Made by a program: the position numbers and the translations under genes. Shown in pieces: positions 1 through 7,870 of a DNA stretch of 18,513 nt. How positions within the stretch are numbered: the first letter of the stretch is position 1; each line of letters begins with the position of its first letter. The notes under the pieces are model-generated. The model had not been told where the DNA came from and made no database searches. It worked only from the letters and a program-made list of their open reading frames with translations. Source of the stretch: Methanoregulaceae archaeon (GTDB taxonomy: Archaea; Halobacteriota; Methanomicrobia; Methanomicrobiales; Methanospirillaceae); NCBI GenBank assembly GCA_019695435.1, contig JACTVF010000007.1:1-18513 (forward strand), read 5' to 3'.

Positions 1-99
1 CACATGAGCCTCAATTACGATGAACCCTGTAACGCCTTCTGGTACCGTCTGCCTCCGGAGAGGATCCTGTCTTATGCACAGAAATGGTTATATGTGTAA
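1..99 (+). CDS. C-terminal end of an unidentified protein (5' truncated by window)
   Basis: Frame 1 is open from the first base and runs 32 codons to TAA at 97-99. The peptide ends in a compact mixed hydrophobic/charged stretch (..FWYRLPPERILSYAQKWLYV) that reads like a natural C-terminus rather than random translation. After the stop the sequence becomes A/T-rich and loses coding character. No family is recognised from 32 residues. The gene would converge on the kinase that ends at 409. It could also be a chance open frame, since only 99 bases are visible. Confidence 0.42.
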   Translation, partial: HMSLNYDEPCNAFWYRLPPERILSYAQKWLYV

Positions 100-211
100 A
101 ATTAATTCGGGATATCACAGAGCAGTACAGCACAAAAATGTTTTTATGGGGTATCACTTTTTTATGTCCGGCGGATCTTGTTCTTTTTTGTTCACGGCAT
201 CTGTCTATCAC

Positions 212-270
212 CCGGTGGCAGAACGGAATCTCCCACCGGTGCGACGCCACACCTGTCGGTTATGTGCGTC
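212..270. repeat. Pair of adjacent short inverted repeats (hairpin potential)
   Basis: Arm CCGGTGG at 212-218 pairs with CCACCGG at 233-239 (7 bp, 14-nt loop). Arm GACG-c-CACA at 243-251 pairs with TGTGCGTC at 263-270 (8 bp with one bulged C, 11-nt loop). The two hairpins are separated by 3 nt. Neither is followed by a T-run on either strand, so they are not simple terminators. They could be part of a small structured RNA or an untranslated region; no known RNA family is recognised. Confidence 0.35.
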
Positions 271-394
271 AGGGTTTGAACCCATCAGTTGTTACCGGAT
301 TGCATACCCGGTCGCTCAACGGTAGATCCGTATATCCCGGCCGCCGGCAATGGATTATGCCGGAGAGAACGGAGCACATCCTTTGACCGGGCCG

Positions 395-399
395 AAAAA
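395..399 (-). terminator. Candidate T-run terminator after the histidine kinase
   Basis: On the minus strand the kinase stop codon (409-411) is followed about 10 nt later by five T residues, the usual short U-run terminator of archaea. There is no strong hairpin. Weak evidence. Confidence 0.3.
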
Positions 400-408
400 C
401 AACACCAG

Positions 409-3030
409 TTATCCGGGATTTACCCGGTATGTCCCTTTCGGCATCAGGATCTCGAAACGTACGCCCTTGCCGGGTTCACCGGTTTCCCGAATCGTCAAGC
501 CGGTAATCGCAAGAATTTCCTGCGACAGGAACAGACCAAGACCGGTGTGTCTGCCAAACCCTTTCTGGAAGAGGTACTGTTTATCATGCTGCGAAATGCC
601 GATGCCGTTATCCTCGTAGACCAGTACAGCCCCATCGTCCGTTTCATGGAATGAAATGTCAATACGGGTAACATGCTCCCCGTGACGGAGTGAATTCTCC
701 ATGAGGTTGAAGATCACCTTTCCGATAAGAGCGTCGGCATAGACCTCGACCGCAGGAATGTCCGCAGTTACTGCGATACCTTCCATCTGCTGCAGCTGCG
801 ACCGGGCTGACCGGATCTGGCTGCGGATGTCCTGCCATTCCGGTGCTTTGACCCCGATGTCTTGGTAGTACTGGGCGAACCCGATCTGGTCCTGGATTGC
901 TTCTGCCGCCTGATCCTCTTTCTCGATGAACGCCTCGTGTTTCGTGCCTTTGAGGTCCTGGCGCGAGAGCTCGAGATACGTCCGCAGCCCCGTGATCTGG
1001 TTTAAGATGTCATGACGGGTGATAGATGAGAGCATGTTGATTTTTTTATGCGCCTGTCGCAGCGCTTCCTCTGCCTGTTTTCGTTCGGTTACGTCCTGGA
1101 TAATCGAATGGAGCAGACGGTGCCTGTCCAGTACAACAGGAGCACTGAATACTTCAACATCCCGGATCTCCCCGTTTTTCTTCCGGTGCCGGAAGGAAAA
1201 CACCTCCCCACCGTTCGTTACCGCGTGAGCCATGTCCTTGAAGGTCGTTTTCGGATCTGCGCAATTGATGTCCGTGATGACCAGCCCGGCAAACTCCTCC
1301 TTGCTGTATCCATAATAGCGGCTGGCTGCGGAGTTTGCGTCCATAATCCTGCCGGTCTCAGGATCGACGATGATCATGACCGCGTTGTTGATCTCAAACA
1401 GGTCACGGTATCGTTTCTCGCTTTCCATCAGTGCTATTTCAGTATTCCTGCGCTCGGTAATATCCTCAAAAACCGCAACAAAATACTCTGGTGCAGTGGA
1501 ATATACGGAGATGTGCAGCCACTTCCCGGCAGGTTTGAAATCGAGATCGAATGATTCGGGCTGACCGGTCTGCGCGACCCGCCCGTAGATCGCGAACAGT
1601 TCCGGGAAGGCCTCCCGGATCCCGGGAAATACCTCGGTAACCTTCTTTCCCGAAACGGTTTTTACACCGGCGATCCGATCGAACGCACGATTTACCATGA
1701 GATAGATAAAATCCACAGGACGTCCATCATCATTATAGAGCATACGGCAGTAGGCAAATCCCTCGAGCATATTCTCAAAGAGCGTGCGGTATTTTTCCTC
1801 GCTCTGGCGCAGCGTTTCTGCCGCCCGCTTCTCTTCGGTGACGTCCCGAATTGTTCCCTGGTACCCGACAATCACGGCATTTGCATCATTGAGGGGGAGG
1901 GTTGTGATGAGGGTATCGATGAGGGTTCCGTCTTTTTTCTTCATGGTGACCGGATATTCTTGGGTGAATCCCTGGTCCCTGATGAGCCTGAGATGACGAT
2001 CCCGTTCGTGAGGATCTGCATACAGGTCCCCGACATTGGTATTCTGCAGCTCCGCCCTCGTTTCGTATCCAAAAAGGCCAAGGGCCGCATCGTTGAAATC
2101 CAGCCACTTCCCCTCCAGCGATGTCATGAAGACGCAGTCGACGGATGTGGTAAAAAACGCACGGTACTTTGCCTCGTTTTTACGCAGTGCGTCCTCTTCT
2201 TCCCTGAGCCTGCGGAAGATCAGGTCGTTTGGCCGGGTTAACGCCACGACAACGATCGCCCGGTAGAAAAAGTAGAACGACAGGAGTTTGAAGATGTGGC
2301 CGAACATGTTCATGAAGCCATACACACTGATGTATGACGTGAACGCCAGTTCTCCGGCGATAAGGAATATTTGTCCGATAACAAGGAACTGCCATACCTT
2401 GGGATCGAGGAATCTGCGCCTGATCACGAGCATGACAATGGATGCGATCAGGATGAGAGAGATGATATACTCGCTTGCAATCTTGAACGGCGTGAGGCCG
2501 ACTCCCTCGATAAAACAGGCAGGAAAGATATGCCAGACAAGAATGCTCCCGAGCAGGAACGCGGTGACGGCGGCGCCGAGAGTGACGAGAATGGGGGCAT
2601 CATATTTCCGGTCCCGGGTGAGGGATTTCCCGATCAGGAGCGCGGCAATAAAGAGCGTGACACTCTGGAAGTACCGTGCGGCAATCCAGAGCTGGGTGGG
2701 AAGATCCGCACTGTTTCCCGGAAAGATCCCCATCCCTTGGTATGCCAGCATGTGGAAAAAGTCGATACTCCCGGAAAAAAGAAATGAAACCCCCACAAGC
2801 AGGAGGAAGGTATCCGCGACCATACGCCGCGTATTCCAGATGATGACAAAGATCGTGACAGCGACTATAATACAGGCAGTTTCTATTATCCCGTGGAAGA
2901 GCAGGTAGTTCTGCAGGCTGACAAGGTAGAGTCCGATGAGAATAATTGCAGCAACTGCAGTCTGAAGGATATTTCCAGGAGAAAGGAGTCGTCTGAATGT
3001 GTCGGCACTTTTGTGGAAAAACGCATTCAT
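409..3030 (-). CDS. Membrane sensor histidine kinase (MASE3 + three PAS domains + HisKA/HATPase)
   Basis: 873 residues. Residues about 20-265 form seven to eight membrane segments that resemble the MASE3 sensory module (for example the stretch ending DFFHMLAYQG near residue 90). Three PAS/PAC units follow at roughly 285-400, 405-525 and 530-650, each closing with a D-V/I-T-E-(E/R) motif. The dimerisation/phosphoacceptor helix carries RHDILNQ, with His673 as the probable phosphorylated residue. The ATPase domain shows the N-box NLMEN (775-779), G1 DNGIG (807-811) and G2 GLGLF (about 830-834). It should autophosphorylate in response to a membrane or PAS-bound signal and pass phosphate to a response regulator, but none is encoded nearby, so it is an orphan here. 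The ATG at 3030 is preceded by GGGGAG six bases upstream. PAS redox or ligand cofactors cannot be told from sequence. Confidence 0.93.
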   Translation of the reverse strand: MNAFFHKSADTFRRLLSPGNILQTAVAAIILIGLYLVSLQNYLLFHGIIETACIIVAVTIFVIIWNTRRMVADTFLLLVGVSFLFSGSIDFFHMLAYQGMGIFPGNSADLPTQLWIAARYFQSVTLFIAALLIGKSLTRDRKYDAPILVTLGAAVTAFLLGSILVWHIFPACFIEGVGLTPFKIASEYIISLILIASIVMLVIRRRFLDPKVWQFLVIGQIFLIAGELAFTSYISVYGFMNMFGHIFKLLSFYFFYRAIVVVALTRPNDLIFRRLREEEDALRKNEAKYRAFFTTSVDCVFMTSLEGKWLDFNDAALGLFGYETRAELQNTNVGDLYADPHERDRHLRLIRDQGFTQEYPVTMKKKDGTLIDTLITTLPLNDANAVIVGYQGTIRDVTEEKRAAETLRQSEEKYRTLFENMLEGFAYCRMLYNDDGRPVDFIYLMVNRAFDRIAGVKTVSGKKVTEVFPGIREAFPELFAIYGRVAQTGQPESFDLDFKPAGKWLHISVYSTAPEYFVAVFEDITERRNTEIALMESEKRYRDLFEINNAVMIIVDPETGRIMDANSAASRYYGYSKEEFAGLVITDINCADPKTTFKDMAHAVTNGGEVFSFRHRKKNGEIRDVEVFSAPVVLDRHRLLHSIIQDVTERKQAEEALRQAHKKINMLSSITRHDILNQITGLRTYLELSRQDLKGTKHEAFIEKEDQAAEAIQDQIGFAQYYQDIGVKAPEWQDIRSQIRSARSQLQQMEGIAVTADIPAVEVYADALIGKVIFNLMENSLRHGEHVTRIDISFHETDDGAVLVYEDNGIGISQHDKQYLFQKGFGRHTGLGLFLSQEILAITGLTIRETGEPGKGVRFEILMPKGTYRVNPG

Positions 3031-3076
3031 CGTGATCTCCCCGGGTTACGGATATGTCTTTTTTGGAGTTCTGCAT

Positions 3077-3151
3077 GATAATAATTCGTGTTTCAGCAAA
3101 CGGGAGGATACCGGTGCTGCTGGACGGATACCCCCCTTTAGGTTTTAAAAA
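3077..3151 (-). promoter_or_regulatory. Candidate box A elements upstream of the histidine kinase
   Basis: Two A/T-rich elements stand out in a GC-rich intergenic region on the minus strand: TTTTTAAAA at 3151-3143 (leader of about 90 nt if used) and AATTATTATC at 3086-3077 (leader of about 25 nt). Either fits archaeal TATA-box geometry; the sequence does not decide between them. Confidence 0.35.
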
Positions 3152-3283
3152 GATTCCAGCCGGTCAAGATCATCAGCCCGGTTTCAGTGCATGCCGGACC
3201 CGCCGGGTCGTTTTGACCTGGCATCACGCTCCGGTGTCGGCCCAGGTCTTGTCCCGGTCGGGGAACCGCGCCATGACGTTTCG

Positions 3284-3848
3284 TCACTCATCCATGTCCG
3301 GCAGGTTCCGCCAGACGTCCATAAAATCTGTATACTTCGTAAGCAGGTCGACCACCATCGGCAGCGGATCGCTGAAGATCCGTTCAGGTCCATCTTACCC
3401 GGCTCTCAGCAAAAAAGCAAGATGTTCCTCCGGAGGATTAAACTCCGCGTGCATATCTGCCCGGTACCACCCGTAGTGTCCGAGCCAGACTGCGTTAAAA
3501 CCGTGCAGGTAGAAAGTGGGGCCGGTATCGCCGTGGTTTTAGGCGCTGGTAGCAGAGCCCGGCGGGAATGCCGTTTGCCCGGAACGGAGCGGCGATCAAA
3601 TGGCTTTTTGCAAAACACCAGACGGTTGTGTGCTCCAGCACTGCGGAAGCGGAGAGCGTGACCGGGTTTGCTTTGTAGTCCCAGCTGTGCCGGATCCCGT
3701 CGCGGACAAAGGTAAAACAGGCCTGTGCGATCTCCACGTCACCCGTGCAGCCTTCCGCGAGGGCAAGGGCTTTTTCCCGCACGGCCGGGTGATCGTGGTC
3801 GATAACGGGGTTTGCTCGGAGAAATTCTTCGTGGCCGGAGCGCTTCAT
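3284..3848 (-). pseudogene. Transglutaminase-like protein, inactivated remnant
   Basis: The N-terminal 95 or so codons (3848 to about 3545) match the transglutaminase-like (Tgm core) family, including the nucleophile context WCFAKSHLIAAPFRANGIPAG and CYQRL. Near 3540 the frame is lost by +1: the natural continuation HGDTGPTFYLHGFNAVWLG is in the next frame and holds the catalytic His (LHGFNAV) and Asp (WYRAD). About 8-10 residues normally following that Asp (a PRGNKPGV-like stretch) are missing before HAEFNPPEEHLAF. An in-frame TAA at 3395-3397 then interrupts the tail, which continues in the same frame (FSDPLPMVVDLLTKYTDFMD..) to TGA at 3284-3286. Several independent lesions argue for a true pseudogene rather than one sequencing error. 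A product from the first frame alone would lack the catalytic His and Asp. Confidence 0.85.
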
Positions 3849-3909
3849 TGCCGGGAGTGTGGGACACGGGAGGGTAAAATAAATGCAGGTGCCGGGTCCG
3901 CGCCCGGGG

Positions 3910-4626
3910 TCAGCAGAAATCCTCGGTGATATACACCTTGTCGTCCGAAGCTATGGCAACCCCTATCCCCTCGCTCCCGAAGGTGGTGGTCAGGATATTT
4001 TTCCGGTGTCCCGCGCTGTCCATCCATCCGGTGACGGTGGACTGCGCGATCGCTTCCTGCGTGCTCCACGCGTAGGAATAGACACCATTTGTGTCTGTCA
4101 CCGAGGTGTAGAGGTTGTTCTGGAAGATATTTTCCGCGATCCCAAACGTGTAATAGGAACCATAGTCCTTGATGCAGGTATACCCATTCGCGTTTCCGCA
4201 GGGGTTGCTGACGTCACGGTGACGGTCGCAGCCGGAGTCCCGGGTTCCGGTGTCGCGGATGCCGTCACGGTGCCTGCTGCGGTATCACCCGCAGGCTGCA
4301 CGCACCCGGTGAGGATGAGGAACAGGAAGATGAGGAAGAGAAGCCCCACAACCACGACGGCGATCCTGAAATAAGGGTGGTTCCATATCGGGACCCGCCC
4401 CGGTTTTTTTCCTTTCAGCGCCGCCGTATACCCGCCGCCATACGGGGTGGCCCCGCCCGACCCGTACCGGATGCCCACACCGGGTGCCGTGGTCTTTTTT
4501 CCATGCCGCAAGGCCAGCACATGCGTGGTTGGGCGGCAACCGGTGCTCGTCGCAGAAATTTTTGCCGCAATACTGGCAGTGGAACGGGAGCGAGACATTT
4601 TTCCCGCAGAAGTCACAGCGTGGCAT
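3910..4626 (-). pseudogene. AN1-type zinc finger / TM / CAP (SCP-like) domain protein, inactivated
   Basis: Pieces of one protein lie in three successive frames. Piece 1 starts at ATG 4626 and encodes an AN1-like zinc finger with Cys4, Cys7, Cys17, Cys20, Cys25, His28, His34 and Cys36. The frame shifts at an A6 run (minus strand, 4495-4500); one A fewer would restore it. Piece 2 (about 4494-4205) gives a basic Gly-rich linker, a membrane helix (AVVVVGLLFLIFLFLILTG) and a Thr/Ala/Pro-rich stalk. Piece 3 (about 4205-3910) is the back half of a CAP domain: GYTCIKDYGSYYTFGIAENIF and GHRKNIL, ending EDFC. The front half of the CAP domain, about 50-60 residues including the first conserved His, is absent, so a deletion changed the frame again. 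The intact form would be anchored with the zinc finger inside and the CAP domain outside the cell. Box A and start region still look intact. Confidence 0.85.
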
Positions 4627-4650
4627 TTCTCGTTCTCACTCTCGCCCGGA

Positions 4651-4660
4651 ATCATATAAG
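4651..4660 (-). promoter_or_regulatory. Candidate box A for the AN1/CAP pseudogene
   Basis: CTTATATGAT on the minus strand, about 30 bases before ATG 4626, fits an archaeal TATA element with a very short leader. The promoter appears to have outlived the coding capacity of the gene. Confidence 0.4.
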
Positions 4661-4717
4661 AGCTCCGGTGACCGGGCCTGCATGGGGGATGCTGATTCCG
4701 CAGTTTTTTTTGTTTTC

Positions 4718-4723
4718 AAAAAA
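4718..4723 (-). terminator. T-run terminator of the apgM / beta-helix / methyltransferase operon
   Basis: Six T residues on the minus strand begin 5 nt after the methyltransferase stop codon (TAG at 4731-4729), matching the archaeal pattern of U-run termination. There is no clear hairpin. Confidence 0.5.
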
Positions 4724-4728
4724 TTCCG

Positions 4729-5574
4729 CTATTTTATCCTGTCCGCCTGGACCACGCAGACCCAGTGATCGTAGAACGCGTCCCCGGAATTTTCCTGCAC
4801 AGTGACCTTCCGCCCGGCCTTTTCCCCCCATTCCCTGATAAGAATCGTTTCAGGTTCCGTGCCCACCGTGATCAGCGTCTCATCACTGACGGAAAAAAGC
4901 CCGGCCGCGATCTGGTGCCACATTTCGGAGGAAAATGTGTTAATCTCGCCCATCATGATCCCGATGCCCCGGGGCACCGGGTCGATATATGCAGCAACCT
5001 GCGTTGCGTCAAGGCACATCGTCTCCTCCGGGAGCAGCCGGCCCTTTTCGATACCGAGCGATAGCAGCGTCGGGTCGTTGTCGTACGAGAGGGGGGTATA
5101 CCCGAGCTCACGGAGCACAAGGGAGCCGACGCCCGAACCGCAGCCGCAGTCGATGCAGGTCTCCCCGTCACCCCTCCCCCAGACATCGCTAATCACGTCC
5201 ACGAGAATACCCTTTCGCGCCGGATTGAGATCCTCCATAGCCGGTGGCACGTCCTTTGCGAGCTGCAGCGAGAAATATTCCCGGACTGCCACCGCCCACA
5301 CCGCCCGGTCCTCTTGGTAGATCTCACCGTTCACCTGCTCGAAGGCATCGATCAGGGCGACATTGGGATGCCGGCAGAGAAACGAGCCCGCGATCCAGCC
5401 GGACTTCTCATGGAAAGCGACTGCTATCGGCTCTTCGTGCTCGTCCACGAGCAGCCTGCTCTCGTCCCCGTTGTCTGTTGCAAGCAGGTCCGTATACAGC
5501 GGGTCGGTAAGTGCGGAAAACGACGGTTCAATAAACGCAAGGGTGTCCACTTCGAGAATGGCGGCAGCCTTCAC
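4729..5574 (-). CDS. SAM-dependent methyltransferase, substrate unknown
   Basis: 281 residues. A Rossmann-type class I methyltransferase core begins near residue 125, with motif I CIDCGCGSGVGSL (140-152), an acidic motif II region LSYDNDP (162-168) and CLDAT (187-191). The N-terminal 120 residues are not a domain I recognise and are rich in acidic residues; they may bind the substrate. The start codon is GTG at 5574, chosen because a GTGAGGA-type SD lies 8 nt upstream, partly built from the stop codon of the preceding gene (gap 9 nt). It is the last gene of an operon behind apgM and a beta-helix protein. That linkage does not reveal the substrate; protein, tRNA or small-molecule methylation are all possible. 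Confidence 0.82.
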   Translation of the reverse strand: MKAAAILEVDTLAFIEPSFSALTDPLYTDLLATDNGDESRLLVDEHEEPIAVAFHEKSGWIAGSFLCRHPNVALIDAFEQVNGEIYQEDRAVWAVAVREYFSLQLAKDVPPAMEDLNPARKGILVDVISDVWGRGDGETCIDCGCGSGVGSLVLRELGYTPLSYDNDPTLLSLGIEKGRLLPEETMCLDATQVAAYIDPVPRGIGIMMGEINTFSSEMWHQIAAGLFSVSDETLITVGTEPETILIREWGEKAGRKVTVQENSGDAFYDHWVCVVQADRIK

Positions 5575-5583
5575 GGGTATTCC

Positions 5584-6426
5584 TCACCCCCACCCGATGT
5601 GCATTCCGTGCGGGGCCTCGATGATCCCGTCGATTTTTGCCTCTTCGTGAAGGAAGATCTCCTTTGCGATCACGTCTCCGAGAATATGGGCGCCCTTTTT
5701 CACGTACACCTTCCCGCTGCTCTCAACATTCCCATGGACGGTCACCCCGCCGGCAACACTGATAGTACCCCGAGCCCGCAGGCTGCCGAAGATCACGGTG
5801 TCTTCAAGAACATCGATCGAACCGGCCCGGATGTTGCCGTGCAGCCGGCATTTCCGCCCGATCTTCATCGAGGATGGAACCGAGAATACCTTCATGTTCA
5901 GCCGGGACCGGGCAGGGATCATGAGCGGGATCTCAACCTTTTCCTCGTCATCGGTAAACAGGTTGTCGAGGAGCCGGTCGAGTTCCTTCTCGTTCTGGAT
6001 TTTGAGCATCGTCATGAGGTAGATGAGAATGAAAACAAGCACCGGCATCGGGTTTCGTACCGCGATTTCTCCGGTCGCCTCAAAGCCCTGGGCGATCTCC
6101 ACTTTCTCGCCGATATCAAGCGCCCCGCTCACGACCAGTTTCCCGTTGATTTTGACGCCTTCGCCAATATAAGCGTCCTGTTTTGCGATCACGTCGCTCC
6201 CTATCTCGCAGAGGTTTCCGATGCGCGCATCGCCGCTTGCCCAGACATACTCGCGGACCTTTGTCGACTCCCCTACGTAGACATCCGCACCCCGCAGGCC
6301 ATAATCGATCTGGCAGAACTCGCCGACCATGATATCCCGGTCTGTCTTGATGCTGTGCTCCTGGAGCTCCGTCCCATCGGGAAGGAGACAGTGCTTGTGC
6401 CAGTTCTTTACCGATTTCCCGCTCAT
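5584..6426 (-). CDS. Left-handed beta-helix (bactofilin/acyltransferase-like) protein
   Basis: 280 residues. Two blocks of short repeated turns rich in G-x-I/V spacing, typical of left-handed beta-helix or polymer-forming folds: about 35-122 (IGNLCEIGSDVIAKQDAYIG) and about 188-275 (IRAGSIDVLEDTVIFGSLRA, HGNVESSGKVYVKKGA). They are separated by a hydrophobic helix (PVLVFILIYLMTMLKI, 128-143) and an acidic linker (FTDDEEK). No acyltransferase catalytic His is obvious, so enzyme activity is unproven; the second block resembles bactofilins, which form cytoskeletal polymers. The hydrophobic helix could tether it to the membrane. The gene lies 27 nt after apgM with GGGGGAG just before its ATG. I infer a role in cell envelope or scaffold. 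Confidence 0.75.
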   Translation of the reverse strand: MSGKSVKNWHKHCLLPDGTELQEHSIKTDRDIMVGEFCQIDYGLRGADVYVGESTKVREYVWASGDARIGNLCEIGSDVIAKQDAYIGEGVKINGKLVVSGALDIGEKVEIAQGFEATGEIAVRNPMPVLVFILIYLMTMLKIQNEKELDRLLDNLFTDDEEKVEIPLMIPARSRLNMKVFSVPSSMKIGRKCRLHGNIRAGSIDVLEDTVIFGSLRARGTISVAGGVTVHGNVESSGKVYVKKGAHILGDVIAKEIFLHEEAKIDGIIEAPHGMHIGWG

Positions 6427-6453
6427 TGCTCCCCCGAAGGTCTCCGTTCTCTT

Positions 6454-7689
6454 TTATGCCCCGTACTTGTGCGCCCGGTCTATCAGGTCGAGGGCGGTTG
6501 GCAGGAGCCCTGCACCTGTGATCCGGCAGAGGCCACCCTTTGCACAGGAACGCTCCCCGTACTCGGTGACATCGTCCACCCGGACACCTTCCCCATTGAT
6601 AAGCACCGGCACCGGATCGGCGCTATGGTCCTTGATGCAGCAGGGTGTGGAGTGGTCGGCGCAGATGACAATGATGCAGTCTTTGAGTGCCAGGAGCGGT
6701 TCAAGCACGACATCGACCTTCTCGATGAATATCTTCTTCTGGGATGCAAACCCGTCATGGCCTGACTCATCCGCTCCCTTAATATTCACGAGGACAAAGT
6801 CCTTTGTTTTCAGTTCGTTCACCGCAGCCGCGATCTTCCCTCTGATATTGCTGTTCTGCGACCCGGTGATCCCCTCGACCGGGACCCGGGCAAGGCCGAC
6901 TGCGTTCCCGATGCCGGTGATGAGACTTGCGGCGGCGATCACGCTCCCTGACAGCCCGTACTTTTTATCGAACGGCTCGAAGTGGCCCATCTCGCCGGCG
7001 CCCCGCATCAGCACGATGTTTGCCGGGTTGAGGCCCTGTGCGAGGCGATCCCTGTTGAGCGGGTGGTCAAAGAGGATCTTCTTTGACTGCCGCACAAACT
7101 CGTTGCACACCTCTGCAGTCTTTTTGTCCTTTTCCAGATCCCTGACCGGGGTGATGGTGAGGGGTGCTACGTGATCCTTTTTCGGGTCGTTCGAAGAGAC
7201 GCAGTAGCCGAGCCCTTCACCTTTGAGGGCAAGGGCAGCCCGGTGTCCTGCCCCGGACCGGAACACGAATTCCACGCCGAATTTTGAAAGGTCGACCCCA
7301 TCCTGGATCGCCTGCGAGAGGGTGGCAGTATCGTGGATCCGCCCGGCCCGCCGATCGGTTACGAGGCCCTCGGGCGAAAGCGTCGCATAGTTGCACCGGA
7401 AGCCGATCATGCCCGGCTCCATATGGATGCCCGATCCCTCGCATTCGAGCGGGCCCCGGCCGGTATAGTAGGTATGGGGATCGTAGCCCAGCAGGGCGAG
7501 GTGTGCCGTGTCGGAGCCGGGCCGGATGCCGGTCGCTATCGTATCCATTATCCCGCACACGCCTTCTGCTGCAAGCCGGTTGAGCGTGGGGTGGTGCGCC
7601 GCTTCAAGAGGAGTAAGGTTGCCCAGTTCCGGGCAGGGCCGGTCTGACAATCCATCAATAACGAGGAAGAGGATCTTATGAGCGGTCAT
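6454..7689 (-). CDS. apgM: Cofactor-independent phosphoglycerate mutase, archaeal type
   Basis: 411 residues, the usual length for archaeal 2,3-bisphosphoglycerate-independent phosphoglycerate mutase, an alkaline-phosphatase superfamily enzyme that interconverts 3- and 2-phosphoglycerate in glycolysis/gluconeogenesis. It opens with FLVIDGLSDRP (metal-binding Asp12). The phosphorylated nucleophile is Ser59 in RPGSDTAHLALLGYDP. Further metal-binding motifs are GADESGHDG and ICADHSTPC, followed by HSADPVPVLI. ATG at 7689 is chosen from the conserved N-terminus. There is no clear SD, but a box A lies about 30 bases upstream, so the transcript may be leaderless. It heads an operon with the beta-helix and methyltransferase genes. 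In a methanogen it would run mainly toward gluconeogenesis. Confidence 0.96.
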   Translation of the reverse strand: MTAHKILFLVIDGLSDRPCPELGNLTPLEAAHHPTLNRLAAEGVCGIMDTIATGIRPGSDTAHLALLGYDPHTYYTGRGPLECEGSGIHMEPGMIGFRCNYATLSPEGLVTDRRAGRIHDTATLSQAIQDGVDLSKFGVEFVFRSGAGHRAALALKGEGLGYCVSSNDPKKDHVAPLTITPVRDLEKDKKTAEVCNEFVRQSKKILFDHPLNRDRLAQGLNPANIVLMRGAGEMGHFEPFDKKYGLSGSVIAAASLITGIGNAVGLARVPVEGITGSQNSNIRGKIAAAVNELKTKDFVLVNIKGADESGHDGFASQKKIFIEKVDVVLEPLLALKDCIIVICADHSTPCCIKDHSADPVPVLINGEGVRVDDVTEYGERSCAKGGLCRITGAGLLPTALDLIDRAHKYGA

Positions 7690-7711
7690 TCGTATGGATT
7701 GTTGGACGCGC

Positions 7712-7723
7712 GGATTAATTATG
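7712..7723 (-). promoter_or_regulatory. Candidate box A for the apgM operon
   Basis: CATAATTAATCC on the minus strand, centred about 30 bases before the apgM ATG. This A/T-rich island in GC-rich surroundings fits a TATA box with a near-zero leader, which agrees with the lack of an SD. Confidence 0.45.
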
Positions 7724-7845
7724 TTTCCCGGTTATCGTTTCGGGAAACAGCATGCCGTAACCAGCGGGAATTCCCAATAACTCCATGAGCCGGCAGACAC
7801 CCGGGAATAAGAACCGGATCAGATCGGATGAAAAATCAGCTTGGG

Positions 7846-7868
7846 AAAAATCCAAAAAGACAAAAAAA
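7846..7868 (-). terminator. T-rich terminator after S3Ae
   Basis: Directly after the S3Ae stop codon the minus strand carries T7 (7868-7862), then two T5 runs (7858-7854 and 7850-7846). Repeated U-runs without a hairpin are a classic archaeal termination signal and mark the end of the S15 - RecJ-like - Pcc1 - S3Ae operon. Confidence 0.65.
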
Positions 7869-7870
7869 TG

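Larger units (their letters stand above)
100..408. other. Non-coding stretch with two inverted repeats
   Basis: No convincing gene lies in these 309 bases; the open frames here have no family resemblance or SD. It starts A/T-rich (TAAAATTAAT near 96-105, short T-runs near 146-152 and 184-189) and then becomes GC-rich, with two nested inverted repeats at 212-270. The T-runs could end transcription of the upstream + strand gene. A D-arm-like string at 314-326 was examined and rejected as a tRNA. Confidence 0.5.

Noticed and set aside
302..326. tRNA-like D-arm string (GCTCAACGGTAGA) after GCATACC
   Set aside because: No matching anticodon arm, T-arm or acceptor strand lies at tRNA distance on either strand; the palindrome GGGTTTGAACCC at about 273-284 is not a proper T-arm.
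3197..3214. Hairpin GACCC-GCC-GGGTC followed by GTTTT on the + strand, terminator-like
   Set aside because: No + strand gene lies upstream for it to terminate, and on the minus strand it has no T-run.
4285..4655. Programmed -1/+1 frameshifting at the A6 run of the AN1/CAP gene
   Set aside because: A slippery run is present, but the CAP domain also lacks its front half and changes frame a second time, so recoding could not restore a normal product.
5314..6765. 483-codon + strand open frame
   Set aside because: Antisense shadow of the beta-helix and apgM genes, both of which have clear family motifs; long antisense frames are common in GC-rich DNA.
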